Assembly: GCF_020382885.2 (NCBI RefSeq)
Contig: NC_058504.1
Location: 10,654,519-10,718,518, forward strand
Direction: 5' to 3'
Source: Scatophagus argus
Lineage: Eukaryota > Chordata > Actinopteri > Scatophagidae
DNA: 64,000 bases
The position numbers were made by a program, and so were the translations under genes. Of this stretch, positions 13,501 to 25,500 are shown piece after piece. Under the pieces are notes generated by a model. That model did not search any database. It saw only the letters and a list, made by a program, of their open reading frames with translations, and was not told where the DNA came from. Every line of letters starts with the position of its first letter. The first letter of the stretch is position 1.

Positions 13501-16500
13501 GAGCTTCCGTCATTAGTACTTCACAATAAAAATTGTATGTATTGCAATGGGAACATACTATTTGACATCGGTGTCCTTTAACTGAAACTCACAATATTTG
13601 TGTAAATGCCAGGATAAACATAATCTGTTATTATTATGTGTGTGATACATGAGAGGAACACAGTGTATGCATAAATCTATATAAAGTTTATAGGTATGAA
13701 ACACAATACATATGTATGTGTCTTTACCTGGGAAGAGGTTGTAGATCCCCATACGATGTTCCTCTTTAGTGTGGACAGTGAAAGGCAAACCATGGAAGTG
13801 TACAGCGTGGTACTCTCCGTCACTTCCTACATTCAGCAGGTGCCATCTGACTTGCTGGTGCTGGGCGACCAACAGACCTGGAAGCGTCTCTGCCACGTAG
13901 CCATTTATCGCTATCGAAAAAGGGAGGTATTATTTCTGAGAAACCACACAAACCCAAACCCAAAACTTAGAGATTACAGTATGATTATAACGTGATGTCA
14001 CTTAGCAAGCTTTTTGTCTCCACCTGCAAACTTGTTGCTGATGTGGTACCAGGGGTCCTCGGTGTTGGCCTGACAAGGTGGAGCACAGTGCCGCTGCAGG
14101 TTCTCCTCCATGTACCAGCTTTTAGTTTCATCAAACGTGTGAAAAAGGAGGGAAAACTCCTGGATGTCTGGCTGCGTGTACCGACGTGTGCGGAGGGTGC
14201 CGGGTTTACAGATCACCAGTGGACCAATCAGACCCGAATGAAGGTCCCTGTTCTGGAACACAGCAAAGAAGTGTTTCTTTTATTCTCTTCTATTTCTTTT
14301 GCTTGGATAGGATTTTATACAGATTTTGGGACTGTTCTTATTAAGTTACAGACAACTGATTAAAAGTTACACTACATTTATAAACACGGTAAATGCACAC
14401 AAAATAAAAACAAACTAAGTTAAAATTACTGCTGCCTCACTTAATGCTGCACACCTAAAAATATTATAAAATATAATAATCTTCACGCATACTGTGTGAA
14501 CAATGTGCCAATGAAGAAAAAAAAACAAAAAAAACCCCAAACAAACACAAATTCTTTCTTTAATGCACATACACATTAAAGTGTGCAGTATATAGTGTAT
14601 ATCTATAGAAGATCAAGCTGAGACAGGCTACTGGAGAAGACCGAAACAGACCTTGTTCACAGTGGAGTAGTAAGCCCCAGTCTTGCAGTCAAATTCAGTG
14701 TCTGCTGGTCCTTGTTTTTTGGTTATTTTCCAGTTATATGTCCGCGCCTCCCCAGGAGCCACAGGCTCTCCTGGGACCCCAGGTGGAGCAGAGAAGGCAT
14801 GGGTTTGGACAATGCCAGCCCCTTGACTGTGGTCATAGACTCCCTGAAGGTGAAAGGAGTAAGGCCTGGATGCCTTGTTCTTGAAGATCACCTTGAACAA
14901 GACAGAGAGACAACAGATGGATCAACAAGTAAAAAAAAATAAATGAGAGGGACTTTTTATCAAACAGAGAACTACATGATCTAGTTATGTTCACATTTGT
15001 TTCATTAAACACTAAAACCAAAGCTCGTCAAAGTAGAAGTAGCTTCTGACTACAGATGAAAACAAAATTTGTCTCTTTGATTCATTTTTGCTCGGTTACA
15101 GACTCACAGTGAGGAGATCATTAGTCTCTGTTCTGATGAAAGGTCCCATGATTCCCAGGTGTTCCTGGAGCTCTCCTCTGCCTACGGGATCAAGGAAAGC
15201 TTCATCCTTGTAGGCACGAAACACCACCTTCTTATACTCTGGCAGGAACTTCCTCATCCCTCGACGCACCTCTCTAAAGAGATTAGTTGAATTGATAATA
15301 CTGATAGCAATCAACAACTCTTTGTTCATTGTGAAATCATGTTGATTTTACCCTGTGTCATAACAATGCAAGAGGCTGCACAGGTGGAGCCATTCTGTTT
15401 AAAACTTGATAATCAATAAAATGTGCCGTTCAATTGGAGTTTGATGGGTTTAAAGGCATACAAGATGCCAAAACATCCGTGTTGTATTAAGAAAACACTC
15501 ACATTACTACTGCTGATGGTTCTGTAAGTGCGGAGGGGATGACAGGCAGAACATGTCACTTAGTTCAGTTGTCTGCTTGTTTCACAGCCTATGTACAGTA
15601 AGGTATTCTGGCTGTTTGGGGCAATGAACACAAACGATCTTGCGGTCAAATTGGCTCATGTATGAGGCAAAAGTTCGCGTTGCTTTCTGTGAACACAAGC
15701 ACAATCTTAATTGTGCAAGACATTTGGTTGTTTAACAGTGTTCTCTGTTTTTTTGAAACACAGATGATAGGCTAGCTGTTTCCGCCTATCTCCACTGTTT
15801 GTGCTAAGCTAAGCTTCAATCCGGCACATATGTGAGAAATATTTTCATCTCTCTTGGCAACAAAACGACTATTTGCAACACTTCAAACAGTTCCCTTTTA
15901 TGTCCATGGATGAAAAATTGTTCCTACATGGGTTTGATGAGTTGGTGAGGTTTTCTGATGCCGTAGTCCCAGGTGATCTCTTCTGCAGCAATGTAGTAGT
16001 GGCGATATCTGACCTCTCCAGAGCGTGGATCCACATAATCCATTGCAAATCCATCTGATGTGCTGTTCACCTATGATAAAATTTACCATTTACTCTGGGT
16101 TAAGGGGAAGTGTTTCAATTTGTGGCATTTAGTATCAACAAATGGAATTATGTGTACTAAGATATGCTCACACAGAAAATAGTACCTCTTGGTTGTAGTC
16201 ATCATACTCAAGCAACATATCAATCCCTGTTGTGTTGCCGTTAGTAATAGTGTAGTTATATTTCCGATCCTTCAGATATGCTTTAAGTTGCTTAGGCTTA
16301 GACCGCATGTGGTTTTGATCCCTCTCCTCTGAACTGGTTGGTTTTATACTGGAGGCTGTCTTGTTCGGCAGTGGACTGTTGTTCGTTAAGGACTTGTCGC
16401 TCTCTTCAAGCTCTCCTTTTGTCCCATTATTTACATTTGACATTTCGCTCCTTTCCTCAGCTTTTACCTCTGAAACAGTGTCAGTCCTATTTTCCACAGC

Positions 16501-19500
16501 CTGTTCTCCAATTTCTATCTGAGTTCCTCCATCTTCTGAGGCTCCAGAACCGATATCTGTCCCATTGCGCTCTGCTTGCCTTCTCTGTCTGACACCTCTC
16601 GCTCTTTCATGCTCAGTCTCATTCTGAGAATTGGCCCACTCCCCATCTATCTCTATTTCCTCCAAGATATCCTGTGGGATTTCTTCCTCCAACACCATTT
16701 TGGGTTTTGCTCCTTCCTGTGATGTTATTCTCATTTTCCTCAGCTGACATCTTGACTGTCCTTCAGACCCAGCCTCCTCAGGTTTATCATCAGTGACATT
16801 GTGACGTGAGCCATTCACTGATTGAGCACTTTTACTAGTGAGGGGTTTCTTGCACACTCGAACCAACATTGTTCGATTTTGAGGTCTTCTGCCCCTCGGC
16901 GTCATATCTATCCAATCGATATAGTCAGAGATATCTTCGTCTCTATCATGATCGACCAGTGGGAGCTCTCCATTGTCGCAAGGACGGACAGTGTAACGGA
17001 TGCTCATCCCCCGGCTCTTGAGGGTGCCATCAAAGGCACTAATCTCCCATTCACCTGAGAGAAGACATAGATAAGAATTAATGTGACTCAGGGGCAACAC
17101 TGAGTCACATTTCTGCACTCCAACTATTTATTTTCAGAATGTAGGCTTTTATTTCAGTCTTATAAATCATTATAATTATTTTTATTTGTTTCTGTAGTTT
17201 GTAGAAAAATAGTTAGTAGTTAGTAGTAGTAGCTGTCCACCTTATTCTTTTAATACTATCACGACTGGAGTGCGCCAAATCAAGAAATTTACACATAATG
17301 GCTTTAATTATTAACAGTCATAATTCTACTTGACAAATACCATATTTAGACCAAAATTAACCAATAACCAACAAATGACCAATAAATAGTAGTACCTTCT
17401 GCATTTGACGTGGGAATGAAGGCCATTTATACCTTTCCCCGTGACGACAAAGGTCAGATTTTAGCAGGATTTAGTGTGTTTTTATAAGCTGTGTTAGTGA
17501 TGCTGTTTGAGGTGGGTTCTTTCATACAGATATTTACTCAGATTATCTGGTAACTGTCAGAGCATTTAGGTATGACAGGCAAGAACAAGAACATTATCTT
17601 AGGTAATTCAGTCTGAGAGAAAACAAACGACTAAATCTTCAGTCTCACCCAACAGCTCAGGCTCCAAGGGAACCGTTACACCAGTCATGGGGAAGAGGGT
17701 GAGGACGGACTGATAGAGGTCTTGGTACTGAAAGAGGTTTCCCGTGAAATAAACAGAGAGGAAGTCACTCTGGGTGCCAACGCTGGCCACATGCCAGAAG
17801 GCGACGTCAGTTTTACATAACACAAACTGACGCCCACTGAACATGAAGCCGTTTACACCTGGAGGTCAAAGGAAATTCACAGTGTTTAATATTGAGAATC
17901 TGATAGCTTAATATATAATGGGATGATTTTTTCAAAACAATCATGCAAACCTTCACCAACAACAACAAATGGAAGTGCAGTAATGCCTGTTAGGGCATTT
18001 ACTTAAAAAAAAAACAAATCTCTTTTAAACAGTTATAAAATGTTATTTTAAAATCGAATGGCAATGTGAAAATAACATGACAATGAAAGGGTCACTCATA
18101 ATGAATTATCATTCAAATTTCCAGCTACTCTTGACTTTTTAAGAGTTTCAGCTCATAATTTAGCTGTCTGACCTGTAACTCCAAAGCTATAAAGCCACAT
18201 ATTTCTCCCTGGAGTTGGCAGAAACCAAAAACAAATAGAGTCATTATTGGACAAACATCTGCCAGATGGTCAGAAACTCTAATCCCAATGAATGCTAATG
18301 GGTGACGACTGTGTCACTTTTTTAAAAATCTCATATAATGAATTCTGTCCATATTTCTTGATGTTCCAAAGGAATGCTTAATGAACTTGCAACGCTTTAG
18401 AAGAATTAATAAAATCAATACATTTGTGTAATATTGATATAAATGTGAGTCTGAGATGAACTTACTGTAAATGACATTGGAGTTGTAGACCTCAGGGTCA
18501 GTGATGTTAGGGGAGTTTTTGCTGGACTTCTCCATGTTTTCCTTGACATACCAACTTCTGTTCTCATCAAACACAGCAAATATCACGCTCCACTCTTTAT
18601 CTGGTCCAATCTGCATAGAACAGATTCATTAAAAGAGACAAGGTATTATATATTAATGCAGGTGCGAGACAGCATTGCTGCAATGCCTCAATCTTTTTAC
18701 ATTTTTAAAGGATTTGTTGCAATGATTCCTCTTGGGTGAGCAGCCTGTAAAAACTGCCATGTGTGCAGCTTGAGAATATTTATCATTACATGAATGTTTT
18801 TCTTACCAGGCGTCCCCTGGTGTCAATGGCGTCGCTCTTGCAGATGAGCAAGGTGCCCACCAGCCCAGAGGCCAAGTCCCTGTCGGGGGAGACGGTGCTC
18901 TGATACAGCTGTGTCAGACACTGGGGGTCTCTGTTCAAAGGCCCATCATCTGTTGTTAGCCTCCAAACGTAACCAAACGTCCCATTGGGGGGCACTCCCA
19001 TGGAGCGCAAGTCCTTCTCTGCCACTGTTTCGATGAGATTACATGAATCTTTAGTGTCGGCAATTTGTAGAATTGCAGAAAATGACGTAAGCAGAAGATC
19101 AACAGTGAACACTAAAGATCGCGCATCAAGTAACAAGTATAATATGCTGAAAATATAAGACATTCATATTTTGGCAGAATTACAAGTTTTGAGAATTGTC
19201 AGAATTACAAGTTCCAGTGATTGATGGAGGCAAGATGTGTTTGGCTAGCAGGGGCTTGAGATATCTATGACTAACCTTCATGTTACATGAATCTACACTC
19301 CACTGTCACTGACATGAGCTGGAGCTGTGTGTACATCAGTAGGCAAAACCTTTGTGGTAGACATTAAACTTATTGGTTTTTCCTTCAACCTCTGCTCATC
19401 TAACTTGGGTGGGGAAGTGTGTTTGAAGGGCAATAGTCCTCTTCAGCCCTGTTCTGCAGTAGTCCTCAAGATTGTGCTAGGTAGGCTACATTTAAGAAAT

Positions 19501-22500
19501 CCAATTAAAAGCCTGACCAGTTTAAAAATTCCCCTTAAAACTTCTCCTTTACTGGGCTTTTTTGTCGAAAGTGCTCAAATTCTGGAAAAAAACCCCCAAT
19601 AACAACCAAATAACACAGAGCTTTGTTTTGTTCATGCTAAAGCTTACCATTTGTGGATCCTCGCAGGAGATAGATCTTGGTAAGGCCATTGGGGTAGATA
19701 TTGAAAGGGCGACTGGCCAGGTTTTTCAAAGTGATCTGGAGATGCAATTTAAACCATAAACAAGTGATAAACAAGAAGTCACACAAAGAGCTACTACTGT
19801 TTTTCTACGTTTCTGTTGAAAAATCTGATGACAAAAGTACAATTTGCACATCTTCTGTCCTCAAACAACTGACTCACGTGGATTTGATCATTGACTTTTC
19901 CTTTCAGAAGTGGACCCAGCAGAGTCTCTGCAGTAGACTTCCTCTGAGTGAAAGACCTGTCGGTGTACTCCACATACACTGCCTTTTTATACCTGTAGCC
20001 CAGGTGATGGGGAGCAGCAGGAAGATATTCAGACTGCAGCTCACTGATATGTCAAAAGAGAACACAAACATTTCCAATCAGTTCCAATCAATGCTCAACA
20101 TCTAGCAGTTCATTCTTCTCCTTATCCATGTCGCCTACCTGTCTGTTGGTTTGAGATGAGGAGCGTAGTCCCAGGTGACCTCTTCAATGGCGATGTAATG
20201 CTCCCAGATTTTAGACTGCTGTCCCCCGCTGGATCTGGCTTGCACTTGTGGCTTCCTAGGCTGAAAGCTTATAATGTTGAAGTAATCCTCACTGTCTTCT
20301 TCACTGTACTCTTCACTATCGTCCTGGTGTTTGACATTACGCAAGTCGGGTCCCGGCAGAGTGACGGGGTCAGGACATTTCTCCACCGTGAAGAAAGCGT
20401 TCATACCATCTGGATAGAGAAGTAGTGCACAGTACCAGTCAGTCATCATTTAAATTGTGAAATTGTGAAATTATTTTGAAAGAGATTGTCCTCTTACCGT
20501 GGCGGTGAGCATGTATCTGACAGCTGATAAGGAAGCGACCTAAAGTAGCAGGTCTCATTTCTGCAGAGATGAATGTCATAGGGGTCACCTCCATGGTGAC
20601 TTTACGATGGGTCAGCACCTAAAAAAATATACAACCAATCAAGCCAATAATTATTAGATTTTTATAAAGACAATAAATACTAAATTATGACAGGGGAAGC
20701 TTTGGGAAAAGCCCATATTTCCTTTTTTGATCCCCAATAGTGTGTGTATGTGTGTGTGTGTGTGTGTGGGGGGGGGGGGTAGACTAGACTGATTATTGGC
20801 CTGACCAATGATCAGATCTGTATTCACCACTCAGTGACTGCTCACAACGTCCTGCCCACAAGACTTGGCTACAGGCAAAGAGACTGGAGCAGACTGCTGG
20901 GTGGGTTAATATATAATAATACATCATAATTGTTCATAACAGTTGATTTATATTTGCCATTAATAATCTGAATTTGCAAAGTAATGAGTAACTAAAAATA
21001 TTAAATGTATTAGAATTAAAAAGTACAGTATTTGACTCGCAAATGTTGTGGAGTGGAAGTACAAAGTAGCAGAAATTGAAAATACTCAAGTAAAGTATAG
21101 GTACCTCGAAACTGTAATTAAACACAGCACTTGAGTAAATGTACCTAGTTACATCCCATAAATGGTTATTCTAAATTCTGACAAGAAGATTTTCATTTTT
21201 ACTGCAGTCGTAGATTCCAAATATTGGTATCATGTATGAATCTGGAGCCAGGACACAATCAGCTCAGGTTAGCTGCAGTTAGACTGGAAATAGAAGTAGA
21301 AATGGTAAACTTTAAGCTGGAAGGTGCTTATTGGAACTTAGTCAGAGCCAGGATGACTGTTTCCCCCTACTTTCAGGTCTTCATGCTAAGCTAAGCTAAT
21401 CACCTGGCTCCAGATCATTACGTCAGGTACAGAGACAGGTCTGGTATCAGTCTTGACATCTGACACTAAGAAAGAAAACATATTTCTATAAATGTCAATC
21501 ACAGAGCTGTCAGAAGCAAATACAGTCTGATGCTGAGTACGAACAGTAAGTATACTTCTTTTTACTAAATTCATTTAAACTTAATGTCATTCTTGGCACA
21601 GTGCTTTCAGCTAATAGAAATCACCCTTACGCAGCATGTGTTGATGTTCTATTTTAGAGAAAATCTGATTTTGGAAAGACATGTAAGAATAAACGCGGAG
21701 TCTATTTATCAGATTTTTTTTCAAATTGCTAGTAGCTATAGTAAAATGTTTAGTTTAGGAGTTAAATCTCATTTGCCTGTGACTGCGTTTTGTGTGAATA
21801 CTTGAGTTACCTCCAGAGAGTGATCCTGAAACTGAATGGAGTGGATTTCTGGAGCCGTGCCTATCCCAATCACATGCCAGATCACATGATTACGGCCCTG
21901 ACAAATTTTTAAACCTGGAGACACACACAAACAGAGAGAGAGAGAGACGGGGAGAAGATGAGGACAAATTCCTGTGTGGACCACATGGGGTGCAGCCACT
22001 GATGCACAGTGTCAGCAACACTTAACGTTACAACACAACTTCATGGAACAAACTCTCTGTGTACAGCCAGCCCGGTTCATTACCGGGTAACGTCGAGTTG
22101 ACATAACCATTGATGGTGTGGTATTCCTTCCTGGTCCTGGTCTTCTTGAACCTCTCCCTGCTCATCCTCTCTCCCACTTCTCCATACCAGCTCTTGGTCT
22201 CATCGAACACCGCAAACATCAGCACAAAAGCTGGATTTCTCCTCTGGCCGTCATCAGCAAAGGCACCTGGGAAAAACCACGTGTGATGAAAGGTATGAGA
22301 ATACACTCATTCATGCGCGCTCTTTGTGTAACTCATCACTTTATCTTTAGGCCATTAACTCCTGCACTGTAATTAGGTCTAGCGTCACTCAAAAAAACGT
22401 TCTAAAACTGCAATTCCAACTTGCATTTTGTGTTCCTTCACGTGTTTATGTGTAATGAAACGAGCTGACATTTACTCATTAATCAATGTAAATAAAAGAT

Positions 22501-25500
22501 TTAAAGTCACAATACGGACAAGACTTCATTGAGGTTTGTTGGAGACATTAGATACTGTGTCTGTGAAAGACCATAACAAATCAAAGCCACCCTTTGCACT
22601 AAAACACACTGACTTGATTTGCAGATGAGCAGGGCACCAATGAGTCCTGAGTTGACATCTCGCACTGTGTCCACCTGTGATGAGTAGGAGTAGGTGAGGC
22701 ACTCGGGGTCACTGACGGTGGGACCGTCCTTTGGACTGATGTCCCACACATACTCGTAGTATCCTCCAGGAAAGACGGCATCATCCTCCTTCTCCTGGCC
22801 TGCTGTGGAGTCATCATACCCAGCTCCTGGAAGGGAAAAAACACAGTATGACTCCTCCATGTTCATTCAGCAGGAGAGGTGAGTCGAAGACAGGAAACTT
22901 CTTCACAAGAGCGTGTTAAAGCTGGCTCGGTTTTACTTACTTACTCATAATAATTATGATTTGAAAGATATACTTTACAGAGGAACAAACAGGTAGAGAA
23001 AACAGTGTTTTGAGAAATTTTAAAATGACCACTTTCTCAATAAAAACTGTCAGACACAAAGGTAAAAGTAAGACCACAAAATGCTGCTGTAAAAACATCC
23101 AGAGGAAGCACTGGCTCTTGATAATGTTCAGTATTGACTTGTATCAGACATGTCCACACACACACTCACCCACAAGCAGCAGCCTTTTTATTCACCCTTA
23201 ATACTAGACATTTATGTGATTATGGCTGCTTCAAGATGGCTCATTCCTGAATGTGACAGGTGCAGCTTTTCAGATTATAATAAACTCCTTTGTAGGAATG
23301 TACACCATGGCAGGAAGCAATGAGCCATTTACAGGAACTGACTGCTCTGGATCTGCAGCAGTATTAGGACATATGCCAGCGCCTTCTGTGAAAGGTATTA
23401 AGGGTGTTACAATAAAAAGCTTCTCGGATCGGGATATTTGTTTATTTTACTTTACAGTCAGGTACTGAAATTCACAGGCAAGTAAAATGAGACATTATAA
23501 CCACACTGGATCTGTATGTGTGGTGAATTCTCAGAACTCACGTTGTAAGGCTGACTAGTTGGCTCGAACATGCTGCACAGCCGCTGCACAGCCTCTGCAC
23601 AGGCAAGATAGCGATAAACGTTGCTTGCCGTAATTTCTAAAAAAATAAGGAGGCGACCTTTTTTTTCTTGACTGTGGTCCAATTTACACTTTTAAAATGC
23701 CTCAGTTAGCGTAGGAATGATTATTTCTACAGTGTGATATGGTACATATATGTAGTATTTTGACATTTACGTCCTTGCCTTTGCCATGAATTGCTTCTCT
23801 GTTCTCTTTTTTTCTCAAACCAAAGAAGATCAGACTTGGACCTTCCCTTGAAACAGTTACAGCAGGATTTTTATGCTTTTGCCATTGACTCATCAATGCT
23901 GTAACATGGACCTGAGAGTGAGTCAAAACGCTGAGTCAAAAAATGAGCAAGAAGAACAGGATGCTCCTGACTACTGTTTAGTGTGTGGTGGGGAGAATGA
24001 GAGAAAGTCAAAAACTTTACAACCTTCAGATTGTTTCCAGTAGGTGATCCCCACAGGGCTGATACTGTAGGGCTGAGAGGCCAGGTTTTTGAAGTGGACC
24101 ACCACCCTGTCACCCGCCTGGGCAACAATCACTGGACCTTGAATTCCTGCGACCAGAAAACACAATAAGAAGATGTGCATATGACCCCCCCCCCCCCCCC
24201 ACACACACACACACACACTTTCAAAGCTGAAGACACATGCTGCGAAGCAGAACTGACAGCTAGCACATTTTGTTATTTGTCTTAAAAAGAGAGGAGTATG
24301 AACCACAGACAGAAATGTGATGTAATGACACAAACCTTATTTGATTAGGACAGGGCTCTTCAAATGGCGGCCCCCGGGCCGGATGCGGCCCGCGAGATGC
24401 CCCGCAGTGGCCCTCGAAGTGTAATTTATTACATGAGCAAATCCGGCAGATACGTCTGTAAACAGTCAGCGGGGAAAGTGATAACGAGCGGATAGATTTT
24501 TTTCTGTGTTGTACCTACATTTGCCTATAGGTGGCGCCTTTAAATTATGTTCTGTGGATGTTAGGTGTGTACCTTGGTTCGTGCACATCATAACGTTACT
24601 GACGTTCGCCAAATCCAGGTTGTTCTAAAACACTGCCGCCTCTTTGGTGCATGAAATGCGAAAATATTCCCCACAAAGAAATGGCACAAAGACACAACTG
24701 TGCACCATAAATGTTATTTGTCAACTCATCCATTTTTTCTTTTTGCACAATATAGCCTACTTGCCACTCCAAATGATAGGCCTATTTATCTCATGGACAG
24801 TGGAGTCCGTTTAAAAATTTAACCATGGTGGCCAGTAGGCCTACATTACAATTAAATATCTACTCGTAGTCCTAACGTTACCTGTTTTGGTCGGAAATAT
24901 ATTTTGACGGACCGCTCAAACTTGTCACTTTGACACTTTCTAGGCCAGCAACAAGACAAAATGTCTCTATCTACCTTAAAAAAAAGGAAAGTTGACTCAG
25001 AGAATAGGCAGTTCAACAAAGAATGGACAGAGAAATATGCGTTTATTGAGGTCAATGTGAAACCTGTGTGCCTAATCTGCAACGAGTGCCTCGCCGTGTC
25101 AAAAGAGTTTAATTTGAGAAGGCATTTTAAGACAAAGCATGCTAACTTTGACACTACTTTCCCACCGGGCTCCGTTGCCCGGAGGCAGAGGATATTGGGG
25201 CTTACATCTGGTTATGAGCAAAGACGTCGCATACTGTTTCGGGCCTGGACGGATCAAGAGAGGACAACGGCAGCATCTTTGCGAGTGGCATGGATATTGG
25301 GCAAAAAGAAAAGGCCGTTTACAGACTCTGAGACAGTCAAGGAGTGTATGCTGGCATCCATTGAGGAGATTGTAGCAGATGAGAAAACCAGAAAAAGCAT
25401 AGTCGAATTGATCAAGCAAATTCCATTATCTGACACTACAAATATGAGGCGAGTCGAGTGCCTTGCATCGGACGTTTTCGAGACGCTTTTGGACAAACTG

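Larger units (their letters stand above)
17649..20409 (-). other. f8: f8 a1 acidic linker and A2 domain (exons 8-13)
   Basis: Exon 8 carries the A1 end and the acidic stretch DDSEEYSEEDSEDYFN, with tyrosines placed as sulfation candidates. A likely thrombin cleavage Arg follows (QAR before SSGGQQ), in the position of human Arg372. A2 then opens with HYIAIEEVTWDYAPHL. Later phrases are FKNLASRPFNIYP-like (LKNLASRPFNIYPNG), SGLVGTLLICKSDAIDTRG and FAVFDENRSWYVKENM, typical of factor VIII A2. The factor IXa-binding function is known for the family and was not checked residue by residue. Confidence 0.88.
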
